DNA of 64,000 nt from Planctomycetota bacterium (GCA_016191165.1 JACPPF010000124.1:1-64000); one strand, 5' to 3'; shown: positions 9,176 to 18,277, numbered from the stretch's first letter. Notes: a model not told the origin generated them from the sequence alone. Translations and numbers: made by a program.

Positions 9176-10678
9176 ATGCACGACATCCCCAAACTCTTCG
9201 CGCCACCCCCACCCATCTATTCCTCGCGCCGTGAATTTCTGACGCGCGTCGGCGGCGGGTTCGGGATGATTGGACTTGCCGGGCTGCTGGCGCAGGGGGC
9301 CGCACACGCTACGCCGCAAGCGGCATGGCGCGGGCCGGACCCATCCCGGCCGCTCGCGGCGCGCGGCGGGCATCATCCCGCGAAGGCAAAGAACATCATC
9401 TGGCTGTTCATCAACGGCGGGCCAAGCCATGTCGATACCTGGGACCACAAGCCCGAATTGATCCGCCGCGATGGCCAGGAGCTGGCCGGCTTCGATCGCA
9501 ACACCGGCTTCTTCCGCGACCAGGTCGGGCCGATCATGCGCTCGCCGTTTCGCTTTCGGCAACACGGGCAGTGCGGCAAGTACGTGTCCGATATTTTCCC
9601 TAACCTCGCGCGCCACGTGGACAAGATGGCATTCATCCATTCCTGCTGGACCGATTCCAACAATCACTCCCCTGCCCTGATGAAGATCAACACCGGCTTC
9701 ACCCGCATGGGCTTCCCGTGCGCCGGCTCCTGGGTGACCTACGGCCTGGGCAGCGAAAGCCAGGACTTGCCCGCGTTCGTCGTGATGTACGACACGCTAG
9801 GTCGCGGGCTGCCCAAGGGCTACTCGCAAAACTGGGGCGCCGGATTTTTGCCCAGCATCTACCAGGGCACAGCGCTGAAGCCGCAAGGGGCGCCGATCGA
9901 CAACCTGCTTCGGCCCGGCGATCTCACCGACCGTCAGCAACGCAATCAACTCGACTTGCTAGGCCGCCTCAATCAGCGTCACGCCCGCAGCCGAGAGGCT
10001 GCGGGATCCGGATCCGCTGAATCATCAGATTTCGCCGCTCGCATCGAAACCTTCGAGCTCGCCTACCGCATGCAGATGGCCGCTCCCGAGGCGATCGACA
10101 TCAATCGCGAGACGGTGCAGACCAAGGCGCTCTACGGCATCGACGAGCCGCGCTGCCGGCACTTCGCCAAGCAATGTCTGATCGCACGCCGATTGGTCGA
10201 GCGCGGCGTCCGTTGCGTGCAAATTTACTCCGGCGGCGAAGAGAACGAACGAAGCTGGGACGGCCACACCAACATCGCGGCCAATCACACCGGCTTCGCG
10301 GGGGAGACCGATCAGCCGATCGCCGCCTTGCTGACCGATCTCGAAAACCGCGGCCTCCTGGACGAGACGCTCGTCGTCTGGGGCGGCGAATTCGGCCGAC
10401 TTCCTTTAGTTCAGCGCGGCGGCACCGGGCGCGACCATAATCCCCATGCGTTCACGTACTGGCTCGCCGGCGGCGGCGTTAAAGCTGGCTACTCCCACGG
10501 CGCCACCGACGAGATCGGCCACCGCGCCGCCGAGAACCGCGTCAGCGTTCACGATCTGCATGCGACCATCTTGCACCTGATCGGGCTCGATCATTTGCGT
10601 TTGACGTATCGCTATCAAGGCCGCGATTTCCGCCTGACCGACGTGCATGGCGAGGTGGTGCGCGAGGTGATTGCGTGA
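9176..10678 (+). CDS. DUF1501 exported protein (sulfatase-like fold)
   Basis: 500 residues. A twin-arginine-like leader (SSRREFLTRVGGGFGMIGLA, about 17-40) marks export. The core (KNIIWLFINGGPSHVDTWDH, DNLLRPGD, YSGGEENERSWDGHTN, VVWGGEFGRLP, GRDHNPHAFTYWLAGGGVK) matches the DUF1501 family, which has an alkaline-phosphatase/sulfatase-like fold and is expanded in planctomycetes; its reaction is not established. A hairpin repeat is inserted in frame at about residues 270-283 (9984-10005). DUF1501 genes usually follow a DUF1553/PSD1 gene; that partner is absent here. Confidence 0.9.
   Translation: MHDIPKLFAPPPPIYSSRREFLTRVGGGFGMIGLAGLLAQGAAHATPQAAWRGPDPSRPLAARGGHHPAKAKNIIWLFINGGPSHVDTWDHKPELIRRDGQELAGFDRNTGFFRDQVGPIMRSPFRFRQHGQCGKYVSDIFPNLARHVDKMAFIHSCWTDSNNHSPALMKINTGFTRMGFPCAGSWVTYGLGSESQDLPAFVVMYDTLGRGLPKGYSQNWGAGFLPSIYQGTALKPQGAPIDNLLRPGDLTDRQQRNQLDLLGRLNQRHARSREAAGSGSAESSDFAARIETFELAYRMQMAAPEAIDINRETVQTKALYGIDEPRCRHFAKQCLIARRLVERGVRCVQIYSGGEENERSWDGHTNIAANHTGFAGETDQPIAALLTDLENRGLLDETLVVWGGEFGRLPLVQRGGTGRDHNPHAFTYWLAGGGVKAGYSHGATDEIGHRAAENRVSVHDLHATILHLIGLDHLRLTYRYQGRDFRLTDVHGEVVREVIA
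9984..10005. repeat. Hairpin repeat inside the DUF1501 coding sequence
   Basis: CCCGCAGCC (9984-9992), loop GAGA, GGCTGCGGG (9997-10005): a perfect 9-bp stem. Stem and flanking bases match the hairpin at 12474-12495 in the DUF6797 gene except for one loop base. In the protein it encodes the stretch SREAAGSGSAES in a linker between two conserved DUF1501 helices. Confidence 0.85.
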
Positions 10679-10682
10679 TCTC

Positions 10683-10747
10683 ACCAGCCCGGAGCGCAAG
10701 CGACGGGGCGTTTCGCAAAAACCCCGTCGCTTGCGCTCCGGGCTGGT
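10683..10747. repeat. ACCAGCCC-type palindrome between DUF1501 and DUF6797 genes
   Basis: Perfect 26-bp arms (10683-10708 and 10722-10747) start with ACCAGCCCGGAGCGCAAGCG and end with its complement GGGCTGGT, around a 13-nt loop. It fills almost the whole gap between two genes. Related palindromes lie at 51368-51429, 60812-60876 and 62540-62608, and a single arm lies within the type IIG gene near 37660. Confidence 0.9.
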
Positions 10748-10763
10748 AATGGAGTCGCACTTC

Positions 10764-13070
10764 ATGAGTTTTTCCCGAATTCTCACCGCCTTCATTTTGT
10801 TCGCATTTCCCGGTATCGTCATCGCTCAAAATCCCAAGGCGCCTGATCACGGTCGCGTCATGGCCTGCGCCCTCGACGTTTTCCCGCACAAGCTCAAGGA
10901 CACCACGAAGCTCAGCGACACCAAGAACTACGTCTTCCGCGGCAAGGTCATCAGCCTCGGCAAGGACAGGCGCGTCAGCATCTGCTACGACGTCGAACAC
11001 ATGCGCGTCGCCGGCGCCTGGATCGGCAAGCCGTTCGTCTATTCGTCCGAAAAGAACATGGGCCCCACCGTCGAAGGCGAGATGCTCTTCGCGACGAAAC
11101 CTGGCCCCGGCTGGGCTAACCCACGAGCCGCCAACCGAGCCCCCGGCGTAAGCCGGGGGTGGGACGACCCCCGCAAAGGCAAGGAAGGCCCCCTGCCGCG
11201 CGACTGGGTCCGCTACAAGGGGCTGTACGTCCACGGCGACAAGGTGGTGTTGTCGTACACCGTCGGCGACATGGACGTGCTGGAGATGCCGGAGGTTGTC
11301 GAAGCGGACGTACTCACGCAAACGTTCAATGTTTCCGCCACATCGAAACCCGCAAGCCTCCTAATTTGCGAGGACCAATTATTGAGGTTTAGCGGTAACG
11401 GAGATGAGCGTAAGACGAAGCCTGGTTACCACAGCGCGGCAATCATGTTTGAGAACAAAAAGGGATTTGGAATCGCGGGAGTCGTTGGCCACCCAAGTCC
11501 GGGGGCCAAATTCGAGGTCAAGCAAGGCCGTTTGCTTTTGAATTTGCCTGCCTTCCCTAAAGGCGCTCGCTTCAAAGTATTTTATTGCCGACCCTCTGAT
11601 GCACTTCCCGTCCATGTGATCGCGGCAGCGATGAAGAACGGCGATGAAGACCTCAAGCCCGTCATAAAGGGCGGCCCCCCGCGCTGGACGCAAACCCTCG
11701 AAACCACCGGCACCCTCGGCGACGCGAAAGGCCCGTACGCGCTCGATCAGATCACGCCGCCCACCAAAAACCCGTGGAACGCATCGATCCGGTTCAGCGG
11801 GCTCGATTTCTTCCCCGATGGGCGGGCAGCGCTTTGTACGTGGGATGGGGATGTTTGGATTGTGAGTGCATTGGAAAACGCGGGCCGGAGGCCCGCGGCT
11901 AAACGGACGTGGAAGCGCTTTGCGGCGGGGTTGCAGCAACCGCTCGGCTTGAAGATCATCGACGGCCACATCTACACCGCGGGCCGGGATCAGATCACCA
12001 AGTTGCACGATCTCAACAACGACGGCGAGGCCGATTTTTACGAGAACATCAACAACGATCAGGGCCTGACGTTGCAACGGCACGAGTTCGTCATGGATTT
12101 GCAGACTGACAAGGCGGGCAATCTCTACTTTTGCCGCTCGGGGCATTACATCCAGTCGAAGCGCGGCGACAACTGCTGCATCTACAAGATGTCGCCCGAT
12201 GGCAAGAAGCTCGAAAAATTCGCGACCGGTTTTCGCGAACCCAACGGCCTATCGATCGGCCCCGACGGCACCATGACCGTCGCCGACAACGAAGGCAACG
12301 GCATTCCGCAAACGCCGATCTATCGATTGCTGCAAGGCAAGTTCTACGGCTTCACGCCATCGATCCATGGCAATCCCAACCAGGGCAAGTTCAAGCTAAC
12401 GCAAAAACCCATCGTCTGGCTCGGCCCCAAGGTAGACACCAGCGCCGGCGGCCAGGTGTGGGCTCCCAAGACGCCCGCAGCCGACAGGCTGCGGGATTGG
12501 GGCCCCCTCGCCGGTCAACTCCTCCACACCAGCTACGGCAACTGCGCGCTGATGAGCGTCCTCATCGACAAGACCGCCGAGCCCTGGCAAGGCGCGGTGT
12601 GGAGATTTCCGCTCACCTTCAACAGCGGCATCATGCGGGCCCGCTTCAACCCCAAGGATGGCCAGCTCTACGTCTGCGGCCTGCGCGGCTGGGGGACGAG
12701 CGCCGTCAAGGATGGCCAGTTTGCGCGAATTCGCTATACGGGAAAAAACGTACCGATCCCGGTCGGCTATCGCGTCGTCAAAAGCGGCCTCGAATTCACT
12801 TTCTCCGCGCCGCTCGACAAGAAAGCCACTGAAGACGACGGCAACTGGGCCGGTACCTGGTCGGGCGTTTTGAAGAAGGTGCCCAGCGCCAAAGAAATGC
12901 AAGACATGCCGATTTCAACTATCACCCTGGGGGCGGATCGCAGGACGGTGACGATCGAGTTGGAGAAAATGCGCACCGTCCCGAATTTCGCTCTGCAATA
13001 TCGCATCAAGGCCGCGGATGGCACGAACGTGAACGGCGAATTGAACGGGACGATTCATCGGGTGCCGTAA
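10764..13070 (+). CDS. Exported DUF6797 / beta-propeller protein
   Basis: 768 residues with a signal peptide (SFSRILTAFILFAFPGIVIA). Residues about 25-260 match DUF6797 (APDHGRVMACALDVFPHKLK, YDVEHMRVAGAWIGKPF). Residues about 330-690 look like a PQQ/sorbosone-dehydrogenase-type propeller (SGLDFFPDGRAALCTWDGDVW, LQQPLGLKIIDGHIYTAGRD, PNGLSIGPDGTMTVADNEGN). I chose ATG 10764 because the signal peptide begins there and the upstream frame runs through a palindrome; ATG 10749 is an alternative. Three different hairpin repeats are inserted in frame (about residues 115-137, 371-381, 569-579). Substrate unknown; carbohydrate oxidation is only a guess. Confidence 0.85.
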   Translation: MSFSRILTAFILFAFPGIVIAQNPKAPDHGRVMACALDVFPHKLKDTTKLSDTKNYVFRGKVISLGKDRRVSICYDVEHMRVAGAWIGKPFVYSSEKNMGPTVEGEMLFATKPGPGWANPRAANRAPGVSRGWDDPRKGKEGPLPRDWVRYKGLYVHGDKVVLSYTVGDMDVLEMPEVVEADVLTQTFNVSATSKPASLLICEDQLLRFSGNGDERKTKPGYHSAAIMFENKKGFGIAGVVGHPSPGAKFEVKQGRLLLNLPAFPKGARFKVFYCRPSDALPVHVIAAAMKNGDEDLKPVIKGGPPRWTQTLETTGTLGDAKGPYALDQITPPTKNPWNASIRFSGLDFFPDGRAALCTWDGDVWIVSALENAGRRPAAKRTWKRFAAGLQQPLGLKIIDGHIYTAGRDQITKLHDLNNDGEADFYENINNDQGLTLQRHEFVMDLQTDKAGNLYFCRSGHYIQSKRGDNCCIYKMSPDGKKLEKFATGFREPNGLSIGPDGTMTVADNEGNGIPQTPIYRLLQGKFYGFTPSIHGNPNQGKFKLTQKPIVWLGPKVDTSAGGQVWAPKTPAADRLRDWGPLAGQLLHTSYGNCALMSVLIDKTAEPWQGAVWRFPLTFNSGIMRARFNPKDGQLYVCGLRGWGTSAVKDGQFARIRYTGKNVPIPVGYRVVKSGLEFTFSAPLDKKATEDDGNWAGTWSGVLKKVPSAKEMQDMPISTITLGADRRTVTIELEKMRTVPNFALQYRIKAADGTNVNGELNGTIHRVP
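11110..11175. repeat. Hairpin repeat inside the DUF6797 gene, first insertion
   Basis: CCCCCGGC (11140-11147), loop GTAA, GCCGGGGG (11152-11159), within the low-complexity peptide NPRAANRAPGVSRGWDDPRK. The hairpin interrupts the DUF6797 domain between FATKPGPGW and EGPLPRDW and keeps the frame. Confidence 0.75.
11879..11904. repeat. Hairpin repeat inside the DUF6797 gene, second insertion
   Basis: CGCGGGCC (11879-11886), loop GGA, GGCCCGCG (11890-11897), then GCTAAACG. The GGCTAAACG tail is the same as at the end of the nuoC-nuoD palindrome (21862-21870) and at 62634-62642. It encodes AGRRPAAKR between two propeller strands. Confidence 0.75.
12474..12495. repeat. Hairpin repeat inside the DUF6797 gene, third insertion
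   Basis: CCCGCAGCC (12474-12482), loop GACA, GGCTGCGGG (12487-12495). It is the same family as the hairpin in the DUF1501 gene (9984-10005). It encodes PAADRLRDW in a propeller loop. Confidence 0.85.
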
Positions 13071-13082
13071 GACGTGATCCAC

Positions 13083-13826
13083 TCAACGCCGCGTCGCCGT
13101 CACCAGACGCAACGGTGTCCACGGCTTTTCAAACTGCACGTCGGTCACCTCCACGTCGAACCCGGCCGATTCCAGCAACTGCTGGGCCCGCGGAAGCAGA
13201 AACGTGAGATAGTACATGATGAATGGCGGCGAGACCAGCAGGTTGCGCAGGTGCATCGCCCCGTTGAAGCCGCGCGCCACCCAGTATCGCAGCGACCAGA
13301 GCGGCGGCATCGTGGACGTCACGAACACGAAGCGACCGCCGGGCCGCAGCACGCGCGCAATCTCGTTCACGAAGCGCGGCTCATCTTTGGGCAGGATGTG
13401 CCCAAAGGCGCCAAAGCAGACGGCCACGTCAAACACGGGCTCGAAGGGCATCCGCATGGCGTCGCCGCGCACGAATTCCAGGACGGCCTCGCCCGGAGCC
13501 CCGGCGGTGTTGACGCGCGCTTGCGCCAACATGCCGGCGCTGACATCCAGGCCAACGACCCGTTCTCGGCAATGCGGGCGGAGCATTTCCATCGCCGCCC
13601 CCGTGCCGCAACAAACGTCCAGACCGGCGTCGAAGCCGCCCAGTGTGCCAAGGTATTCGCCGACGCGCGTCAGAATCGCGTCCGGCGTGCGGAACGGCGT
13701 GAAGTCGAACTTCGGCGCCAAAAGGTCGTAGCCGCGCTCGGTCGATGAAAGCGCCTGCCGGGCCAATTCCCAAAATGTTGGACCTTTGGAGTGGAACATG
13801 AAAACCATGAAAGCGGAAAGATCCAC
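13083..13826 (-). CDS. Class I SAM-dependent methyltransferase
   Basis: Up to 247 residues. Motif I GLDVCCGTGAAMEML and the following VVGLDVSAGMLAQAR, RGDAMRMPFEPVFDVAVCFG and RVLRPGGRFVFV are the standard Rossmann methyltransferase landmarks of the UbiE/Methyltransf_11 type. Start uncertain: ATG 13826, 13808 and 13799 are all in frame and none has a clear Shine-Dalgarno sequence; the conserved-looking part begins at FHSKGPTFWE (13799). Substrate unknown. It is convergent with the DUF6797 gene. Confidence 0.8.
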   Translation of the reverse strand: MDLSAFMVFMFHSKGPTFWELARQALSSTERGYDLLAPKFDFTPFRTPDAILTRVGEYLGTLGGFDAGLDVCCGTGAAMEMLRPHCRERVVGLDVSAGMLAQARVNTAGAPGEAVLEFVRGDAMRMPFEPVFDVAVCFGAFGHILPKDEPRFVNEIARVLRPGGRFVFVTSTMPPLWSLRYWVARGFNGAMHLRNLLVSPPFIMYYLTFLLPRAQQLLESAGFDVEVTDVQFEKPWTPLRLVTATRR

Positions 13827-13928
13827 AAGAAAAAAGGATGCGTTGCGATAGTATATGACCCACCCGCGGATTCATTAGCCGGGAGCCTGAACGACGGACC
13901 CGGATGGCGAGCCGACGCGTTTGAATTC

Positions 13929-14591
13929 TCAGGAAATTGGCACTTCCACGACGTACCAAACCGTCGAGAGATTGATCAGTTCCATCCGGATCGCGCGAGC
14001 GTCGGCCGGCAAGTCAACCAGTTCAATGCGGAACGGCTGGCCTGCCGGCGTCGGCATGATTTCGCGGTAATCGACATGGCGGCGGTCCACAAGCGTGTAC
14101 AACTCCAGCGGGTGCGGCGCCACGCCAACTGCCCGGCCCGTTAGAACAAAGGCCGAACCGTCGCGCGCGACCGTAACATCCGCCAAAAAAGCGGCGCGGC
14201 GAATCTCCAGTGCGACTTCGCCCCATAGACCGGCGGCGTCGGAATCGCCGTGGACGTGAATTTCAAGGCGATTGCGCTGGGTCATCAGCGGCGTAACGTC
14301 GAAAGCGAACGCCGGCGCGGTTTCTTCTGAAAGAAGCGTTTGATTCAGGATGACGCGAAAGCGGCCCGTCGAGCCGTCGCAGGTGAGCCAGATGTGTTCG
14401 GTCCCCGGATCGGCGCGCCCGGGATAGCCAAAGGGGCGAACAAAGCAGGCGTCGCCAACGAACCCCGTAAGCCCCGCGTCGGCCCATCGACTCGGCATCA
14501 CCACGCGCCGCGGCGGCGGCGCCTCGACGCCGGCGGGCGCCATCGGCTCGCACTCCCACGGGCCACGCAATCGGATGCGGTGTGGATACAT
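13929..14591 (-). CDS. Hypothetical beta-sandwich protein, sugar-binding-like
   Basis: 220 residues, no signal peptide seen. The pattern MYPHRIRLRGPWECEP...PSRWADAG...RPFGYPG...HIWLTCDG...RFRVILNQTLL...APAFAFDVTPLM...NRLEIHV resembles the N-terminal jelly-roll of glycoside hydrolase family 2 proteins, but no catalytic domain follows. It lies 28 nt downstream of the secreted helical protein gene, on the same strand, and may be the last gene of that operon. Function unknown. Confidence 0.6.
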   Translation of the reverse strand: MYPHRIRLRGPWECEPMAPAGVEAPPPRRVVMPSRWADAGLTGFVGDACFVRPFGYPGRADPGTEHIWLTCDGSTGRFRVILNQTLLSEETAPAFAFDVTPLMTQRNRLEIHVHGDSDAAGLWGEVALEIRRAAFLADVTVARDGSAFVLTGRAVGVAPHPLELYTLVDRRHVDYREIMPTPAGQPFRIELVDLPADARAIRMELINLSTVWYVVEVPIS

Positions 14592-14619
14592 TCTGAAAGC
14601 AGCCCTGTCCTGGTCGCCT

Positions 14620-15822
14620 CTACTTGGCCATGTCCGCGTCGCCCCGCGCCGAACGGTATCGGGGGCTTTTATATAAATCCCATTTGTAACGTTCCGGCTC
14701 AGGCAGATAATGCCACGGCGGGTGCAACTTGTACTTTTTCGAGAGTTCTTGAATGGTCAACGGATAATCGGGCCATTTGCCTTCGCTGGCGATCAACTTT
14801 CGCTTGTCGGCAATCTGGGCTTTCATCGCGGGCATCAACTCGCCTTCGACGAATTTCCGCATCGGCGGTTGCAGCGCCAGGTGCGTACATGCCCAGTACT
14901 CGTGAGGGAACGGATATCTTAGATTGCGTTGTGCTATCTCGACTACCTTGCTGGGAAAATTTGGGCCCGCGAAATTCTGCAGCTCCTTGAACGTCTTCTT
15001 GCTGGCGCCGCCGCCCTTCTTTTCCACGAGCCGTTGCCGCACCGGCTCGGGAAGCTTCTTCAAATTGCGTGGCAAATCCTCCGCCCGCGGGGGCGGCAGA
15101 GCGGACGGCCTTTGGCTTGCGATCTCCACCAGCTTGCGGGGGTAGTCCGGCCAGAGGCCTTCCGCCGCCGCCAGCTCCTTGCGTTCCTGCGCTGACAGGC
15201 TTGGCATCAGGAATTTTTCGACATACTCGCGAACGCGCGGATGATAGTCACCCAGGCGGCACGGCATTACCTGCCGCGTATCCAGCTCGCGCCAGAATCG
15301 CCTGGCGATGAGCCATTTCTCCCGATCTTCACGCTCCCGCAAGCGCAGCTTGACCACGAACTCGGCCCGTGCCGCGCGATTCATGGCGTGGCACTGATCG
15401 CGGATCGCCTTCGGTTGACTGGCGAGCCATTCGCGGTTGCGCTCTTCTGTGATGAGCGCCAGCCGGGCTGCGGCATCCGGCGCGTCCTTGATGGCTTGGT
15501 GGGCGACTGGATTGGTTTCGCGCAGTTGTTCCAGCCAGTCGGCGTAACGAGCGAGCGTATGGAAGTATCGTTCTTGCTTCTTGGCTGGAAGCTCATGGAG
15601 TTCCCGGTCGAGCTTTACAATTGCCTCGCGCCGCCTGACGGGCAGTTGCAGGAACGCCTTCACATTCTCGCGAAGCCTGGCCAGGTGATTCGGGTCAGCG
15701 CGCAACCCCTCCAACTGGCGCCGCTGCGCGGCCAGGTCCGCCGGCGTCGGCTCCGCGGTCGCCCATAGCGACAGACCCGCGAAGGCGGCAAGCATCATCA
15801 GCAATTCCAGACGGCGTCTCAT
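14620..15822 (-). CDS. Secreted helical protein downstream of a sigma/anti-sigma pair
   Basis: 400 residues with a signal peptide (RRRLELLMMLAAFAGLSLWATA). The rest is charged helix with internal repeats (LPVRRREAIVKLDRELHELP; the sequence SEGKWPDYPLTI at the end echoes AEGLWPDYPRKL earlier), reminiscent of DUF3106-type proteins. ATG 15822 is preceded by GGAAGGA at good spacing. It follows the anti-sigma gene by 38 nt and is probably the third gene of the same operon. Proteins of this type are common after ECF sigma/anti-sigma pairs in planctomycetes; role unknown. Confidence 0.75.
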   Translation of the reverse strand: MRRRLELLMMLAAFAGLSLWATAEPTPADLAAQRRQLEGLRADPNHLARLRENVKAFLQLPVRRREAIVKLDRELHELPAKKQERYFHTLARYADWLEQLRETNPVAHQAIKDAPDAAARLALITEERNREWLASQPKAIRDQCHAMNRAARAEFVVKLRLREREDREKWLIARRFWRELDTRQVMPCRLGDYHPRVREYVEKFLMPSLSAQERKELAAAEGLWPDYPRKLVEIASQRPSALPPPRAEDLPRNLKKLPEPVRQRLVEKKGGGASKKTFKELQNFAGPNFPSKVVEIAQRNLRYPFPHEYWACTHLALQPPMRKFVEGELMPAMKAQIADKRKLIASEGKWPDYPLTIQELSKKYKLHPPWHYLPEPERYKWDLYKSPRYRSARGDADMAK

Positions 15823-15860
15823 CGCGTCCTTCCCGCTCGCGCAACGTGAGCGGTTAACTG

Positions 15861-16370
15861 TCAACCAGGATCCTCGCCGAACAGGTCGGGATTGTTGAGT
15901 TTCTTGACAAAGTCCAGATCGTCCACGCTTTCATAGTAGCGCCATTTTTCGGCGATGCGCAAATGGCGCACGACGGGCAGGTCGGCGTCGGGGATCGGCT
16001 CGATCGGCGCCGTGCTTGGCCTGAAAAAAAGCGTGCTGAGATACCCGGCCCCCAGCGCAATCAGAACCATCGCCGCCCACCCCGCCCGCGTGAGCCACGA
16101 CGATCCCGTTGAAGGAATCGCCATCGTTTTGCCGGACGTGCCCAGCCTTTCCAGCGTGAGCCGTTCCATGGTCCGGTGCGTGAAACTCGGCGACGCATTG
16201 GCCTTGGGCAGATAATCGAGAAGGCCCCAGGTTTGCTTTAGCGCATCGACCTCGGCGCGCACGTCGGGATCGGTGGCAATCCTCGCCTCGATCGCCTGCG
16301 TCGCCGCCTCGTCCAGTTCGCCGTCGAGGTAGGCGACAATTTCGGCCTTGTCGTCGTCGCTTAACGCCAT
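15861..16370 (-). CDS. Membrane anti-sigma factor
   Basis: 169 residues. The N-terminal region (DDDKAEIVAYLDGELDEAAT) has the anti-sigma fold signature of YLDGEL proteins, without the zinc-binding HxxxCxxC motif. One transmembrane helix (about 93-115, WAAMVLIALGAGYLSTLFF) separates it from a short outer domain. It starts three bases after the sigma factor stop and probably holds that sigma factor inactive at the membrane. Confidence 0.8.
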   Translation of the reverse strand: MALSDDDKAEIVAYLDGELDEAATQAIEARIATDPDVRAEVDALKQTWGLLDYLPKANASPSFTHRTMERLTLERLGTSGKTMAIPSTGSSWLTRAGWAAMVLIALGAGYLSTLFFRPSTAPIEPIPDADLPVVRHLRIAEKWRYYESVDDLDFVKKLNNPDLFGEDPG

Positions 16371-16373
16371 GGT

Positions 16374-17009
16374 TCACTCGGTTTCTCGTTGGTCCATGTG
16401 GATGTATTCTTGCAGCACGAGCCGGAGGTTTTCACGGGCCCGGTTCAGGAGCGATTTGACCGCCTTGGTGGTCAGGCCCATCACCTCGGCGATCTCGGCA
16501 TAATTCATGTCTTCAAACTTGTTCAATACAACGGCGACGCGCTGGCGTTCGTTCAGCGTGTCCAGGGCCTGCTTGACAATGGCGGCCAATTCCTGGTTCT
16601 GCATCCGTTGATGCGGTTGGTCCTCCCGGTCGAGCACGAGTTGCTCCGCCGGGCGGGGACCAAGCGGACCGGAATCGCGCACGTTGAGCGGAACCGTCGG
16701 TCGCCGCTGCCGGGTCCGCAGGATGTTGAGGGCGAGGTTATTCGCGATCGTGAACAGCCAGGTTGAGAACTTCGCCCTGGGATGGTATTTCTTGCGCCCG
16801 CGGTAGACGCGCAAAAAAACCTCCTGGGCCAAATCCTCGGCTTCCTCGGTGCTGCCAACCAGATGGTGCATCACCGTGACCAGGCGATGATGGTATAACT
16901 CGACCAGATCGGCGAACGCCTCGGCGTCGTCATCGCGGACGCGCAACATGAGGCGAATGTCCGGATCGCGGAGCGCCAGTTGCGTGCTGGATTCGCCGGT
17001 CAAGGTCAC
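16374..17009 (-). CDS. ECF-type RNA polymerase sigma factor
   Basis: 211 residues from GTG 17009 (GAGG six bases upstream). Region 2 is HRLVTVMHHLVGSTEEAEDL followed by AQEVFLRVYRGR and FSTWLFTIANNLALNILR; region 4 is ALDTLNERQRVAVVLNKFED and YAEIAEVMGLTTKAVKSLLN. A variable linker rich in R, P and Q joins them. The open frame continues upstream into the rlmN region, but no conserved sequence is seen there. Cotranscribed with its anti-sigma partner. Confidence 0.85.
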   Translation of the reverse strand: MTLTGESSTQLALRDPDIRLMLRVRDDDAEAFADLVELYHHRLVTVMHHLVGSTEEAEDLAQEVFLRVYRGRKKYHPRAKFSTWLFTIANNLALNILRTRQRRPTVPLNVRDSGPLGPRPAEQLVLDREDQPHQRMQNQELAAIVKQALDTLNERQRVAVVLNKFEDMNYAEIAEVMGLTTKAVKSLLNRARENLRLVLQEYIHMDQRETE

Positions 17010-17158
17010 GACCGCCTCGATGTTGAAGAACCCCTCCGCTACCTGATGAAACCCTCGAGACCCGGGAGGGTTCCGGTCTCGCGGAACGATGGAAGCCCGC
17101 TGGCGAGCAAAGCGAGCCTGCGGGATCTGGTTTTCCCGTTCCCAAGGATTCGCGGCGA

Positions 17159-18277
17159 TCATCCTGGGTCTGGCAGAACCGAACGCCGCAACTGCCCGCA
17201 CGCCGCGTCGATCTGCGAGCCCTTGCGTTTGCGTACTTTGACACTGATTCCGCCCCGTTGCAAGACAAACACGAATGTTTGTAGCGATTCCGCGCTGGGC
17301 CGACGGTAGGGCAGACCCTCCACATCGTTGAAGGGGATCAGGTTCACGTGCGCGCGTTTGCCACGAAGCAAGGCCGTCAGCTCGCACGCGTGATGAGCCT
17401 CGTCGTTCAGGCCGGCGAGCAGAACGTATTCGTAGGTCACCTGGCGGCCAGTCCGCTCGAAGAAATAGTCGGCCGCCGCCAGGATGTCGGTCAAGCCGGT
17501 CTTGTCATTGGTCGGCACGATTCGCGTGCGCAATTCGTCATTCGGCGCATGCAGGGACACGGCAAGGTGAAACTGCTTGCGGAGATCGGCAAGTCGGCGA
17601 ATCTTCGCGGGCAGGCCGACGGTGGAAATGGTAACATGCCGGGCGCCGATGCCCAGGCCTTGTTTCGAGGTCGCGATCGCCAGAGCTTCCAGCAGATGAT
17701 CGAGATTCGCAAGTGGTTCGCCCATTCCCATGACAACGATGTGCGTGAGCCGATCAACCTCATCTGCGAGCCGGGAGCGTGAGCGACCGGAGGGGCCCGC
17801 CAGATTCCGCAGCCGTACGAGCTGCTCGACCATTTCGCCGACGGAAAGATTGCGCTCCACGCCGTTGAGCCCGCTGGCGCAGAAAACGCATCCCATGCCG
17901 CAGCCGACCTGAGTGCTGATGCAGGCGGTGCGCCGGCCTTCGTCCTGGATCAACACACATTCGACGAGTTTACCATCCACAAGTTCCACCACCAATTTAT
18001 GCGTGTCATCGCTGGCGTGTTGATGCCTGACCACCCGGCTCGCCAGCGGCACGAACGCCTCGCCTAACCTCTGGCGTAGCGTCTTGGGCAGGTCGGTCAT
18101 CTCGTCGAGGGTCTCCGCGCCGCGCGCCAAAATCCAGGCCCGCAGCTGGCGTGCGCGCATCCCTTTTTCCCCGCGCTCGGCCAACCAGGCCCGTAGGGCA
18201 TCTTCGGAAAGGTCCAGCAGCCCCGGCCGCGTCGCGCGCGGGTCGGAGCAAGGTAACGACGGAAAACTCACGGTCAA
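17159..18277 (-). CDS. rlmN: 23S rRNA (adenine-2503-C2)-methyltransferase RlmN
   Basis: 372 residues. This radical SAM enzyme methylates A2503 of 23S rRNA and A37 of some tRNAs. The CGMGCVFC motif supplies the cluster cysteines (Cys126, 130, 133); VVMGMGEPLANLDHLLEAL and the QVTYEYVLLAGLND stretch are family landmarks; Cys360 in AACGQL is the likely methyl-carrying cysteine. A repeat-derived segment of about 16 residues (LAGPSGRSRSRLADEVD, about 159-176) sits just before the GMGEPL motif, where homologues I recall have a short linker. Confidence 0.93.
   Translation of the reverse strand: MTVSFPSLPCSDPRATRPGLLDLSEDALRAWLAERGEKGMRARQLRAWILARGAETLDEMTDLPKTLRQRLGEAFVPLASRVVRHQHASDDTHKLVVELVDGKLVECVLIQDEGRRTACISTQVGCGMGCVFCASGLNGVERNLSVGEMVEQLVRLRNLAGPSGRSRSRLADEVDRLTHIVVMGMGEPLANLDHLLEALAIATSKQGLGIGARHVTISTVGLPAKIRRLADLRKQFHLAVSLHAPNDELRTRIVPTNDKTGLTDILAAADYFFERTGRQVTYEYVLLAGLNDEAHHACELTALLRGKRAHVNLIPFNDVEGLPYRRPSAESLQTFVFVLQRGGISVKVRKRKGSQIDAACGQLRRSVLPDPG
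17763..17800. repeat. Dispersed repeat inside rlmN
   Basis: The segment around GAGCCGGGAGCGTGAGCGAC / CGGAGGGGCCCG encodes the low-complexity insert SGRSRSRL. Stem pairing is weak. I call it a repeat because it breaks a conserved region in frame like the other insertions here and because its wording is familiar from planctomycete intergenic repeats; no second copy is in this window. Confidence 0.45.

Noticed and set aside
16374-17387. 337-codon version of the sigma factor
   Set aside because: The extra N-terminus overlaps rlmN and shows no conserved sequence; GTG 17009 with GAGG upstream gives a normal ECF length.
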